A stretch of 64,000 nt of DNA from assembly GCA_958496175.1 (NCBI GenBank), contig OY292277.1:3906001-3970000 (forward strand). The letters are read 5' to 3'. How positions within the stretch are numbered: position 1 is the stretch's first letter; each line of letters opens with the position of its first letter. The translations under genes and the position numbers were made by a program. Below, in pieces: positions 37,401-49,533 of the stretch. The stretch is from Sisyra terminalis (lineage: Eukaryota > Arthropoda > Insecta > Neuroptera > Sisyridae). Below the pieces are notes generated by a model. That model searched no databases. It was not told the origin of the DNA and worked only from the letters and a program-made list of their open reading frames with translations.

Positions 37401-37749
37401 ACCATACATCAATCCGAATTCTTCGTAGGGTAACTTTTGCTCTTTGGGCACCACGTCTTTGGCAAGTTTCAACAACGGGTCTTCGTATCCCCACAACAAC
37501 TGTCCGACTGATACCTCGACAAATGGTTTGATCTTCAAAATGTCCATAATGCTGGCCATGGCCAGACGAAGAAATCGAGCCGCGTGCTTCGATTGCGATG
37601 TTGCCGACAACATGGGAATGTTGGGCACGACAACCACATCGTCTTCCGATCCAACCGATTGTTCTTCGTCAAAAACGTAAATTTTCTGTTGATGAAAACT
37701 GACGGTTCCATTGTCGTTGAATGAAATATTCACTTTTTCCCAGGATTCC
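37401..37749 (-). CDS. CD36-family scavenger receptor, exon C
   Basis: 349 bases: one G completes a split Val codon and 116 codons follow; the donor is GTAAGT. It encodes ESWEKVNISFNDNGTVSFHQ, the VVVPNIPMLSATSQSKHAAR block, FLRLAMASIMDILKIKPFVE, VSVGQLLWGYEDPLLKLAKD and LPYEEFGLMYG. The order matches the apical ectodomain of class B scavenger receptors. Sequons are NIS and NGT. The upstream intron is 16,383 bp (37,750-54,132). The open frame continues upstream of the acceptor by chance to an in-frame Met that should not be used. Confidence 0.95.
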
Positions 37750-38486
37750 CTATAAAAAGTAAGAAAAAGAAATTGAAAAATTAAGCCATTTCCCTTCAAT
37801 CAAAACCAAATTATAACAGATCATATATTTCAAATGGTATTAACCATTTCTGAACTCTTTTATTCCTCTTGTTTTACCAAAAATTTAAAAAAAAATCACA
37901 AGGAAAACTAGAAGAACCATTTCAGATTTATCCCTCAATCATGAAAAACGAACCGTTAACTTCTTGATCTTACGAAAAAAAAAGTCAACATTGAAAAACC
38001 TAACAAAAAATTTATAAATGCAAAATATTCATCATTTCTTGAATGAAATTTAGCAAAAGAATATTTATTAAGGTGCCAGGATTTGCTGCTCCACTAGAGA
38101 TAATGAGGAAGCAGAAGATGGAGCTCAAAAATTTTTGGGATCACTCTTCCCGAATATTAGATCTTTCAAATTTCCTAGTACATCTGGATACCTAAAAATT
38201 GTATACTTTAAAGAAATGAGTTCAAATCACTTATCTTTGGACTTTTAGGGTTGCTGATTACAACTATAAAACCCAAGAGATTCCCTTCAATGCACCTATG
38301 GATATTTATTCTTGAAATTTTTAAAAAAAATTGAGGAAAACTAACGACAGACTTGTAAACTTAGGAAGAAAAGAAATCAGGGCAGAACAAGGCACTGTAA
38401 ACGGAGGAGGTATCTCCAAACTTTAGATATAAATCCTAAGCCAAATGTATAGTGAAAATATAAGGGGATGTTATATATCTGTTCGA
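37750..38486. other. Start of the 16.4 kb intron, no feature recognised
   Basis: AT-rich intron sequence on the acceptor side of exon C. The stretch 38,070-38,290 is somewhat richer in GC than its surroundings, but no coding or repeat similarity is visible. Confidence 0.4.
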
Positions 38487-40140
38487 GTTTTGGGCATTTT
38501 TTTTTTTTTTTTGATTCATACAAAAATTTGTACGTCACTTTATAAAAGAGCTACAAAATTTGTTTTGCCCGGGACGCTTTAACCTCTAAAACCGACCCTG
38601 TCAACAAACAATGTTAAGACACAACAGAAATTGGCTGAACAATTGGAATTTAAAGCAGATAAAGGGGCAGGCAAGCTGGGCGACTGCACGGGGCTTAAAA
38701 TTTCCCATTTTGGGCATTTTTTTTTTCTTTGATTCATACAAAAATTTGTATATCACTTTATAAAAGAGCACCAAAATTTGTTTTATCCAGGACGCTTAAA
38801 CCTCCTAAACCGGTCCTGTCAACAAACAATGTTAAGACATAACAGAAATTGGCTGAACAATTGGAATTTAAAGCAGATAAAAGGGCAGGCAAGCTGGGCG
38901 ACTGCACGGGGCTTAAAATTTCCCATTTTGGGCCTTTTTTTTTGATTCATAAAAAAATGTAGGCGTCACTTTATAAAAGGGTACCAAAATTTGTTTTACC
39001 CGGGACACTTAAACCTCTAAAACCGGTCCTGTCAACAAACAATGTTAAGACACAACAGAAATTGGCTTTCTACTAAGATTTACATCAAAAACAAATTTAA
39101 ACCATGGGAACTAAAAAAGAGCTGAGTTTGAACCGATTTTCTATACTAAAAGTGTCGAAGAATTTTTTTCTAATTTTGGAATAGCTTAGAAAAAATATAT
39201 GTCTCAAATACAAAAGAAGGTAAATAGCTGAATATCATATTCTACTCGGTTAGTAACCACCTGAACTTGAGCTGGGTAACAAACACGGAAATCCAAATGG
39301 CTTTCCTACTTAAATTCACATCAAAATCAGATCTATACAATTGGAATTTAAAGCAAATAAAAGGGCAAGCAAGCTGGGCGACTGCACGGGGCTTAAAATT
39401 TCCCATTTTGGGCATTTTTTTTTTTTTTGATTCACACAAAAATTTGTATATCACTTTATAAAAGGGCACCAAAATTTGTTTTACCCAGGACGCTTAAACC
39501 TCTAAAACCGGTCCTGTCAACAAACAATGTTAAGACACAACAGAAATTGACTTTCTACTAAGATTTACATCGAAAACAAATTTCAACCATGGGAACTAAA
39601 AAAGAGCTGAGTTTGAACCGATTTTCTATACTAAAAGTGTTGAAGAATTATTTTCTAATTTTGGAATAGTTTAGAAAAAATATATGTCTCAAATACAAAA
39701 AAAGGTAAATAGCTGAATATCATATTCTACTCGATTAGTAACCCCCTAAACTTGAGCTGGGAAATATATATGAAAATCCAAATGGCTTTCCTACTTAAAT
39801 TCACATCAAAAGTAGATCTGAACAATTGGAACTAAAAACAGTGGTGGATAAAGGGGCAGACAAGCTGGATGACTGCACGGAGGGGGGCAAGATTTTCCTT
39901 GGCATTCTTACTTTTTTTTTCTGCTTAGATTTAAGTACATGAAAAACACATTTTAACAATTGGAATTATGAACAAGTGAAGAGAAATAAAGGGATAGGCA
40001 AGCTGGGCAACTACATGGGGCACCAGATTTTCTTGTATTTTCAATGTTTTTCTAACCCTTTGAATGTAAATTTTTCGTACGAATTTTCGGAGTAGTTTAT
40101 GAAAAATATTTCTCAAGTACAAAAGAAGGTAAATATTCAA
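38487..40140. repeat. Intronic complex tandem repeat array (about 220/480 bp periods)
   Basis: The block GGGCGACTGCACGGGGCTTA recurs at about 38,678, 38,896 and 39,376, with diverged copies at about 39,866 and 40,000. Each is followed by TTTTGGGC, a T-run, GATTCATACAAAAATTTGT, CACTTTATAAAAG and GTCCTGTCAACAAACAATG. A 260-bp extra piece (ACTAAAAAAGAGCTGAGTTT...) occurs at 39,060-39,340 and 39,540-39,830. Two unit lengths (218 and 480 bp) therefore coexist, differing by presence of the extra piece. No coding role is evident. Confidence 0.85.
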
Positions 40141-40260
40141 AACTCAAAGAAAACTGCTTTATATTGTTGCACCTTTTTCAGATATATTATTTTGAGATTT
40201 TTTTACAAAATGGGATTTCTATAAGTAAATACTTTTCATTTAACAGTGCCATTGCAGGAA

Positions 40261-40278
40261 GAAGCGCTATAGCGCTTC
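40261..40278. repeat. Perfect 18-bp GC-rich palindrome
   Basis: GAAGCGCTATAGCGCTTC equals its own reverse complement. It stands out in a region that is otherwise very AT-rich. Function unknown. Confidence 0.8.
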
Positions 40279-43200
40279 CCAGCCGTCAAAAGATTAATTA
40301 GTAGTAAATTTGTATATCGTTATATAAACCGATTTTGGCAACAAAGAAGAACAATCTAAAAAAAAAATAGGTTCAGAAAATTTGGGGAAGTTTTCCCACA
40401 TTTCAATGACCCAAAGCTGTACAAAAATCAACAAGTTTTTCCAATGAAATATTCTAAAATTTGAAGAAAAGTTTTTCAAAAATATTTTCCCTAAAATATT
40501 TGGGAAATTTTAAAAAAAAATTTAACCCTTCCCAAAAGATGATCTGCTCTAAAGGAAGCTGTAATGTGGAGTACAATTGCATGGAAATTTTCTTGGGGAT
40601 TGCATTTTCAATGCAATCACATTTTGTACTGACGTTTTACAAATACAAAGACTAATAAATTTTAGTTGAGTAACTTTCCCCAAAAATTTAATTAATTATT
40701 CGCCAAAATTTATGTCATTTTGGGATTGAATTCCTACAAAAAGCTAGACTAACAATTGGAATTGAATTAGCAAAATCCTTGCAAAATTTAATTAGATAAT
40801 TTTAATTTTCTCCTTAAATTTTTTTGAAATCAAAATAAGATATTTTCGCAAACGTCTATTAATGATACAGAAGAATATATTAAACCTTTTCCTTTTTCCC
40901 TTTTTCTTCGATTTTTTTCCCATTGATTTCCCCATATTATTTCCCTAAATCTTCAGTGGTGTTCCTTTTGTCTTTCCCACACAATTATCTACGGTTTTTG
41001 TCAAAAAAAATAAATAGTTAACTTTTGTAAAGTTAATATGATACTTCATCGATTTATTAAAGTAATTATTATGATTATTTTTTGTTTGAATTTCATGAGA
41101 TACTTTTCCGCATTAAATATTTTATTTACAAACAACAATCGAACGATTGTCGATAATTTTTTTCCAATAAATATTGACATAGACAATCAATTTAACTATA
41201 CATTTCGAAAATGTTTAAATTTTTTTCTTTCTATATTTATTAATAGTAATAGTAAATGGTTAAATCAACATTTAACGAAACAGCGATGATGTTATTGGAG
41301 AGAAAGTGTTTTTTTTTTCTCCTCTGATAATCAATTGAAAAAATACCAATTCAAAAAAGAGAAATTAAATATTATCGAAATCAACATTTAATTGCTATTT
41401 TTCCAATAATAACGAATCAATCTTAGATAAAATAATCGTAAACGAAAATAATTCCCTTATTGAGGAGGATTACATCAAATTTTAACACAATTTCTGAAGA
41501 ATATTGCACCAATTGGGTTTTATCTTTTCATATTTACATTTTCAGATGTTTAAATTTGGCAAATTTGTTCAAGAAAAATGGTGAAAGTTTACATATTTAA
41601 GTGCTGGTAATTATTTTTGTAGACTTTCAATAATCGTTTCCTTTTGCGAAGAGATTGAACCAATGTGTTGTTGAGTAGGTTTGATAAATTGGAGGCCAAT
41701 TTACATGTAAATAATTTTTTGGGCAAATTGAAAGTGGTAAAATTTCTTTCCGATTATAATAGCAAGTGGTAAATTCAATATTTACTTGAAGAAAAACGAT
41801 GAGACTCATTTCCTGAGACTTTAAAAGACTTGTCAAATTTTTTGGAAGTTTTTACGAATTTTTTTTTTTTGAGATATTCGAAATGCACTACTGTCATTCC
41901 CTTGGGAAATTTGGTGAGTAACATTTGGAGGTAGTATTGCTATTGATGCTAAGAAATTTTGGAAGATCCAAAAAAAAGGATTGTAACTCTGGGCATAGAC
42001 TTCAATAGAAGTCATGAGAAGAAAATATTAAAAACTAGTCAAATGTTAGCAGTAAATTTTCTGAGTCCATTTTTTTATAAACTAACTTTTATTTTTTACC
42101 AATGAAGTTCAAAAAATAAAAACTTTAAAGAATCTATCTAAATTTTTTTCGGTATTGATTATTTTTTTCATCAACTGTCAATTTAATTTCGAAGATTAAA
42201 AAAACTATATTATTTGCCACTTTTTATTTCATAATAGCATAGAATTTAAAAGACCACTTTTCTCTTGTAAAACTTTTCCAATTCCTTCAAAAATTTTCAT
42301 TAAAATTCTGACTAAAAAATTGAAAAAAATCATTCCCAATCCACTAATTCTTTTTCCTCTTCAAAGTGGCCAGTTTTCATTATTCAACTGCATAAGTTGC
42401 CATCCACTTAAAACCAATTTCATTTCAAGTTATGAGAAGAGAAAGTTTTGTGACAATCTTTCTTTTCCCTCATGAAATCATTAACGTATTGGCTCTTACA
42501 TAAATTACATAAGAAATTAACTCTATTGCCCTCAACGAAAAATCTAATTACAATCATAATAACAACCAGGATAAAATTGAAAAAAAATTTCTACGTTTTT
42601 TTTCCGAAATAAGACGCGAAAAATTCACATGGTTAGGTGAAAATTTGGAAGAAAAAAAAATTTCACAATTCCTGTGTGAAAAATCTTACAATTGGACAAT
42701 TGTGTTAATTAATTTGGGTGCCCTATTTGGTTATTTTTTTAGTCAGATGAGATGTGGTTTGATAACGAAAAAAAAATTATCAGATGAAAAGAAAAAGTCT
42801 TTTTAATTTTTTTAACAAGTTAATTTTTTCAGGGTTTCAAAAACGTGTAGAAAGTAAATTATTTCAAAAAAATTATTCGTTAAAAATACTTTGGATTTCA
42901 ATGACTTGTAAAAAAAAACTTTGAAATTTCCAGATGAAGAAGAACTAAACAAAAACTGTTGGGTTTTAAGTGGATTTTCTGGTTTTTTAAAGTCAAAAAA
43001 ATCATAAAATACAAAGAAGAAGATAAATAGATGTACACATTTTTTCGATCATTTATAATTTTGTTAATATCTTAAGCAATGCCTTGCCTACAATAAAGAC
43101 TAAAATTTTTGGATAATTTATAAAAAATCAATCCTAATTACCTGGTTTTTCAAAACAAAAAAAATCATATTATAACAAAAATTGGCTAGTTTCAGTAATT

Positions 43201-44300
43201 ATAATTATTTTTTGGTCGTCAAAACATTTATCAAATTAATAAAATCCTTTCGATGTTAAAAACATAGTAGAAAGTAAAATTTTTTTAAAAAAAAGACTTT
43301 AAAAGTACATCTTAAATTTTTGAAATTTTATGATGAAAAGTTCAACAAAATTTATAAGGTTTGGAGTTGGTTTTCTGCCTTTTAAAAGCTGAAAAAACCC
43401 ATTAAAAATTAGAATTTAATTTTTTTCTTAATAGATCACTCCTAATAGTAGTCATGGAAAGGAAATTCATAATTCAACTCACCAAAAAGTACGGAAAAGT
43501 ATTTTTTATTTATTTATTAATAGAAAAGGTCTCAAACATGGTTTCAACCACCAAAAATGTATCATCCCGGGCTCTCGGTGGCACTCCTATTGACTTTTCA
43601 AAAAAAAAAAAAAAATTCATCATAACTTTTGAACCGTGCTAGATACAAATAAAATAGTCATTATCAAAATGAAAGCCAAGGATATTTCCTACAAAAAAGG
43701 TTTCTTAATAATTTTCGTTATGTCCCATAATTAACGAGAAAATGACGGTTGAAAACATACAAAAATTAACATGCTCAAAAATCTTGTTATATTATTGTTG
43801 ATATTTCTGAAAGTTTTTGACAGTTTAGGGAAAATTGGGAGCCAAATGATTTGCTTATTTGTGGATAATATTTTTTTTTCTAGGAAAGTTCCAAAAGTTA
43901 CTAAAAGTTTTTAGTAATTTTTCGTTTGAAATATTGAAAAAATTAACTCTTATTTATGAAGGTATCAAAAACTTCATCAAATGTTAACCTACTATCATAA
44001 AATAGTTATAGGAAAAAATATACTTAAAACATTTAATTTTTAATCATTGAAGATTTTGAGATTAACTAGATTACTAGTGATTTTTATTTTGGGCTATTAA
44101 AACTGATTTTTTTCGGTAAATCGTCAATACATTCTAATACATGTTAATGTATTGTCAAAAGTCAAAAGACGAAGATAAATATAAATATAATTTTTTCTTA
44201 CTTTTCAGTGGAAATAAATACAGAGAAAACTCTCAAAATTTACAGCAATCTTGAGTACAAAAGATAACAAATTAAAATTTTAAAACATGATCCCTTTATT
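40279..44300. other. Intron interior, no gene recognised
   Basis: About 4 kb of A- and T-run-rich DNA. Open frames such as 41,038-41,289 (plus) and 41,833-42,015 (minus) have low-complexity composition and no family resemblance. A stretch at 43,540-43,760 (with CCCGGGCTCTCGGTGGCACT and CTACAAAAAAGGT) looks repeat-like and shares a short core with the fold-back elements described elsewhere. Confidence 0.4.
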
Positions 44301-44329
44301 TTGAAATTGAGTTAAGTCCATTTCAAGAA

Positions 44330-44955
44330 CAATCCTAGAAGAATTAAGGATTTAGCTAATGTATGGAGTCTAGGGTGATTTTTTTTTTTGACTTTTTTTT
44401 TTGGTCCCATCATGAAATTTTGTTGGAAATACCAAAAAAAAAAATTCTGAAAGTTTGAGCCCTTAATATTAATTTTAAGTCCTCGACCAAGACGTGTAAA
44501 GATATCCCATTGAAAATACACGGAAACTCTGATTTTTTTTTTTTAAATTTCTATATCTCAGCGGCATTTTATGGGATCGCTTTTACTGACGATGGTTTTT
44601 TCTCAGAATTAAACGCTCTACAAAAGTGCCCATTGCGACAAAGTCGTAACTCACACTGGTGAGGTAGTACGGGCCACTGAACCTGATTTTTCCATAAATT
44701 TCGCGTTTTTTTTTGCATTTATCTCGTAAATAACAAGAGCTACGGAAAAATTATAAATGAAAAACTTGTAGAGAATTTGATTTCCTACAAAAAAGGTCGT
44801 GTAGACCAAATCGCTAAGATCAATATTAAACGAGATATTAATCCTTAAATTGATTTAAAGTTTAATTCCATGATCGGCAAAAATTTCACAAAAAAATCAA
44901 TTCAAGGCTTAATATCTCGTTTAATATTGATCTTAGCGATTTGGTCTACACGACC
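44330..44955. repeat. Fold-back repeat with 60-bp arms and related left flank
   Basis: GGTCGTGTAGACCAAATCGC at 44,795 starts an arm that is matched without mismatch for 47 bp, and imperfectly to about 62 bp, by the reverse complement ending at 44,955. The spacer is about 35 bp. The preceding 44,330-44,790 (GAAAGTTTGAGCC, ACGCTCTACAAAAGTGCCC) resembles pieces of the palindromes at 54.7-55.7 kb and 58.3-59.1 kb, suggesting one decayed element family. Confidence 0.75.
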
Positions 44956-45089
44956 AATTATTAGAGTGTATTCTTCTATATTAGAGTGTATCTAATCACA
45001 ATCAAATATTTTAATGAAGCTTTGGTACTATAAAGTTTGGAAACCACTGTTTTCAGCAATTTGTGAGCCTAGACAACGATTAAAGTAAT

Positions 45090-46200
45090 AAAAATTACCG
45101 AAAGTGTAGGTACTATCTTTTTAATTCATTGGTCAATAAAGGAAATTATCCCCGGGGCTAAAGTGGGACAAAATATTTTCAATTAGCCATTACTTCTTTA
45201 ATACATGAAATGGAGCTCTGTCAACAATTTTAAATTAAATTCATGAAGAACTTAACAAACCAAAACAATCATAAAAAATTTATAAAATTTAAATTGATTT
45301 TTAAACATTTATAATTTAAGTAACCTAAGTTACTGACGTTCTTAAGTGACAACAATAAAAACAACATTTTTGGGAAAACCACCGAAAAATTCAACAAAAT
45401 TACAAAAGATTTTTTATCTTTTCAAATTGTCAACAAAAAAAAAAACATTCAAGGAAAATAAAATAAATCAAACTTAACCATTTCAAATTGGGTTTTTTTT
45501 TCTGAATCATTCACAATTTCCTTGATACTCGCAAAGATATTTGACCAACAATAAGGCCAAAACTGAAAATAAACCACTAAAAAATCAATCAAAAATAGTG
45601 AAATTTTTAATTTACAAACAAAGAAAATCTTATTGGAAAAATTAGCTATGAAATTTGGAACAAACTTCATGAAGAACTTAACAAATCAAAACAATCGTAA
45701 AAAAATAATAGAACTTAAATTAATTTTTAAATAAATCAAAACTACCGAAAGTGTACTATCTTTTTAATTCAATAGTCAATAAAGGAAATCATCCCAGGGG
45801 CTAAAGTGGGCCAGAATAGTTTAGATTACCCATTACTCCTTTAATAGAATAAAATAGAGCTTTGTCAACAATGGGAACAACAATTTTAAGTTAACCACAG
45901 AAAAATCAATCAAAATTAGTGAAAATTTTAAACAAAGAAAATCTCATCGGAAAAATTAGCCTCGGAATTTGGAACAAACTTCATGAAGAACTTAAGAAAT
46001 TAAAGCAATCATAAAAAAGTAATAGAATTTAAATTTAATTTTAAATATTTATAATTTAAGTGACCTAAGTTATTGAAGCTCTTAAGTGCCAACAATAAAG
46101 ACAATATTTTTGAGAAAACCACCGAAAAATCCAATAAAATAACTAAAGACTTCATTTTTGCAAAATGTCAAGAAAGAAAAGCATTTCAAGGAAAAGAAAA
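45090..46200. repeat. Diverged direct duplication in the intron
   Basis: ACCGAAAGTGTAGGTACTAT at 45,097 is matched by ACCGAAAGTGTACTATC at 45,743, each followed by TTTTTAATTCA, GTCAATAAAGGAAAT and GGGGCTAAAGTGGG. CATGAAGAACTTAACAAA recurs at about 45,243, 45,668 and 45,982, and AAACCACCGAAAAAT at 45,378 and 46,118. The order is preserved with insertions and deletions, so this is an old tandem duplication (about 650-740 bp). Confidence 0.75.
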
Positions 46201-46737
46201 TGAATCAAACTTAACCATTTCAAATTTTTTCTGAATCATTTGCAATTTTCTTGATTCTCGTAAAAATCTTTGACCAACAATCAGGGTAAAAATTATAAAT
46301 AAACCACTGAAAAATCAATAAAAATTAGCAAAGTTTTTTTTATTTTTCCAATGAAATTATAAAACGAAGACAAACATACAAGGAAAATTGGTCAAAACTG
46401 GGAAGAAAGTGAAAAAATAAATTAATGAAATTAAAATAATCGATTACATATTTGTCGTTTCGTTAACGCCGAAAGCAAGTCTTTGCGTTCAACATTCAAT
46501 GAATGAGAAAGTTGTCGGATTTTATAATATTCGTATTAGTAATATCTGTGCATGTATGTGTGACGTGTGTTTACTATAAGTATACATATACAAAGGTAAA
46601 GTGATATCTGATATATTGTAATAATTTGAGATTCTTACACTGTTTTTAGCGTTACCAGTGTCCAACAAATCCTCTGACAGACTTTTCGCCATCTCACATC
46701 TCTTTAAAAATTCCCAATTACAAACGTAACACACCAA

Positions 46738-46744
46738 CTTATAT

Positions 46745-46775
<31 letters not shown>

Positions 46776-46802
46776 TATACATATATATACATACAAACAT
46801 AC
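46738..46802. repeat. TA-rich microsatellite
   Basis: TATATATATA runs with ATAC interruptions (CATATATATACATATATATA) over about 65 bp. Confidence 0.9.
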
Positions 46803-47487
46803 AATCGTATGTGCCACTTCCGGATTTTAGAAAGTGTTTCTTCGTCGAGAAAAGAAGTGGAGAAACATCGAAGAGATTTTAAGATTCAAGGAAATATTAT
46901 AAGAGAAATATGTTCTAATAAAGTTTTTTTTTTTCAATTTTAGTTTCGGAGTAAAAAAATCAATCAATAAATTGAATTGTTTTCTTTCTAAAATAAGAAA
47001 TAAATATAAATTTTAAGAGCTGGTTCGATCGATTTGGATCAACTTAAGAATTGGTAGTAATAAGATGAATTTAATAAGTTAACAAAAATTTTAATTAAAA
47101 TTTACCACTTGTATTAACCATAATTTCGAACTATATGCCAATTACCCAACAATTTGTAATAAGAAGGATTTTTTTTCGATACTGAATTTTCGAAAACACA
47201 GGATGCAAATTTTAAAAAATGCAATTTCTTGACAATTTTTTGAAGTGAAAACTTCTTTAGCATCGTTGTGACTTGAAATTTTATGAAACGGAAACGGAAA
47301 GCGGCAATAAAAAGAGAAACATATACATAAATCTATAATATTGAACATGAGAGAGAATGAGGTAGGAAACATTAGTATTTCTTATGGTTATGCGCGCCTG
47401 CGCATTACGCTACTTGATAATGGTTTTCATAGTTTGTGAGCATAAACATTTCATTATTTTAATAAAATTAATTTTCAAATTTTCAAG

Positions 47488-47637
47488 TCAGGATTATCAA
47501 AAAAAAGTAAAGAAAACAAGGCTATAAAGACGTCAAAAGGTTCAACAGAACGAGTTCGTGAATTTCGGGCACGCCGAAAAGCATTATTAAATAAGAAAAA
47601 TAATAGTACTTATACGTTTAATGATTCGACTGTGTAA
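47488..47637 (+). pseudogene. Unassigned basic coding fragment (ERVREFRAR motif)
   Basis: An open plus frame of 49 codons ending TAA at 47,635-47,637 follows an acceptor-like TTTTCAAG. It reads SGLSKKSKENKAIKTSKGST, then ERVREFRARRKALLNKKNNS and a short tail. The strongly basic helix-like ERVREFRARRK composition is unlike the surrounding random frames. There is no ATG in frame back to the previous stop. I do not recognise the family; similar basic helices occur in transposon-encoded and DNA-binding proteins. It may be chance. Confidence 0.25.
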
Positions 47638-47639
47638 AA

Positions 47640-49330
47640 TAATCAAAATGATGTTAGTTAGTACTAAAGTATTTTCTAATCACATATTTCGTCCTAAATC
47701 ACGAAATTTTAATAAAAAGCTAATTTAAAATTAATTCTGATATCACATATTACGAACTGTTTTTCAAGTCCTACTCATAGTCTAGGATCCCACTGCAGAA
47801 AAGTGTAGTGATCGAGTTTATGCTAAAAACCTAATTTTTACGCATATTTATCATCAGGAGAATAAATATCAACTAGGTTGCCTATCAAAATGTGGCCGCT
47901 AGTAATTTTAAATAAATTATAATTTTTAATTGATTTTTCGCAAAAATTTAATTGATTTGTTTTTAAAATAAAATATCGTCCACTTCACGGCAATATGTAT
48001 AGACTTTGAAATGTCAGGGTTGCCGTTGCGCACTTGACCGCACCTCTTCGCAGCCAGGGGTAAACAGGTATGATTTTGGGCCCTTTTAACGTTCATAACG
48101 TGCATTTATGATTTATATATCAAATTAAAGCTATTTTTTTTCTCATTATTATGATATACGGTTGCCTAATTAAATCTGGCCGCAAATTTGGGTTGCTGGC
48201 TGCTAAAGATGGTAAATATTAAAAATAGAGTGAAAGAGAGCTAGTGCGTAACGTCACCAATCACAACCCACAATGTTCAGGACATGAAGATCTTTTATGG
48301 ATATAATAATTAAAAATTCTAATGCCAATGATAATATTTTACTGAGCTGCACATATTTTCAAGCAATCGAGAAAAATGTAATTCCAACGATGTCCAAAAT
48401 GCAATAGTTTCAAATATTAAACGATACCTGCATCTTTACCATCACTGGATTTATTTCATACTTCCATTATCATAAGCTCTCCTATCATTTAATCGAAAAT
48501 GCAAATTTGGATTCTGGATAAATTTATGTAATATATATGTTAATAAATCGTAAAATAAACTCTACAATTATCCTACTTATAAAATCTTACATTCGTCACA
48601 TATGTGTTTTTTTATTACCTATGACAAAGCAATTGATTCCACATGATCATTTATTACATTAAATCCTATTTTTTTCAAATTATAAAATTATCGTTTAATT
48701 TCATTTCATGTCTACATATTCATACAAATGGAAAAAAAATGTCATTTAAAAATATTTTTTTTTTTTGTATTTGACAAGCAAATAATAGTTGGGGAAAGTG
48801 GAGAAATGCACGAGGAAAACGATAATACATAAACGGTGATTTCGATCGTTTAAACTAAAGAGCTTATATTGCATAATGACTCTAATTATAGTGTAATGAT
48901 AATAAAATGAAATAAAAATCGTTTTTACATTTGAATTTTTATTTTTTTACATATCATAAATTTTTCTTTTCTCTCTTCATTCCATTCATTTCGTTTTTGT
49001 TTACTGATGTCTGCAAAAATGAAACGAAAAGCAACGAATTCGTTTGCAAATATTTATTGTCATAGTTTCTACTTTCTATTTGTGTGCCATGCGGCAAAGT
49101 GACAAGCAAAATGGATATTGTAATGGCTTGGAAATTTTTAAGTCTAACGACCAAAAATTATTGGATTAATAATTTGAAACGTAAATCCAAAAGTTTATAT
49201 TTGATGGACTGGAAACCAATATTGGCTTTAAAACCCAAAATTAAGAGGAAAATTGTGAAAAAAAAATTATACAACAAATCTTATTCTTTAAGGAAGAATT
49301 TGTGTTTGAGTATTTTTAAGGCTTTGCTCG
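47640..49330. other. Intron segment with possible old repeat, no gene recognised
   Basis: GTTGCCTATCAAAATGTGGC at 47,878 and GTTGCCTAATTAAATCTGGC near 48,162 are partial direct repeats around a GC-richer stretch (48,010-48,070, with GTTGCCGTTGCGCACTTGAC). The stretch to 48,290 with GAGAGCTAGTGCGTAACGTC is likewise unlike the AT-rich surroundings. No coding content is recognised; the plus frame at 49,084-49,632 is partly the antisense of a retroelement fragment. Confidence 0.35.
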
Positions 49331-49341
49331 AAAAAAGTGCT

Positions 49342-49533
49342 TCAATTTTTTTTACTCAAAATACGGATTTTTTTACTCATTTTTTTCTTGTATATAGTTA
49401 TCAGATATTCTATGTCTTTCGTTATCAGTTCCTTCAAGATCCGTCCAATTACCAGATCATATTCTGGAGCTTTATTTGCTGGCATATAGTCCCGGATGAT
49501 TCTCTTGACCTCTTTTGGAGTAAAAAATTTCAT
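49342..49533 (-). pseudogene. Non-LTR retrotransposon reverse transcriptase fragment
   Basis: The minus frame reads FTPKEVKRIIRDYMPANKAP, then EYDLVIGRILKELITKDIEY and LITIY. This is the start of the RT domain of jockey-type non-LTR elements ('F.P.EV...I..L...KAPG.D.I....LK.L...'); the usual G of KAPGYD is E here. The fragment then runs into a lysine-rich end with a stop. It is a dead relic, and is joined on its upstream side to an RNase H fragment of the same kind of element. Confidence 0.7.

Noticed and set aside
37444..37680. Plus-strand 78-residue frame
   Set aside because: It is the antisense of exon C.
37389..37799. 136-residue stand-alone protein
   Set aside because: Its core is exon C of the receptor gene; both ends are intron readthrough beyond TTTATAG and GTAAGT splice sites.
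39242..39472. Protein containing PRAVAQLACPF
   Set aside because: It is a frame across the tandem array unit; the same motif recurs only because the DNA repeats, and T-runs shift the frame between copies.
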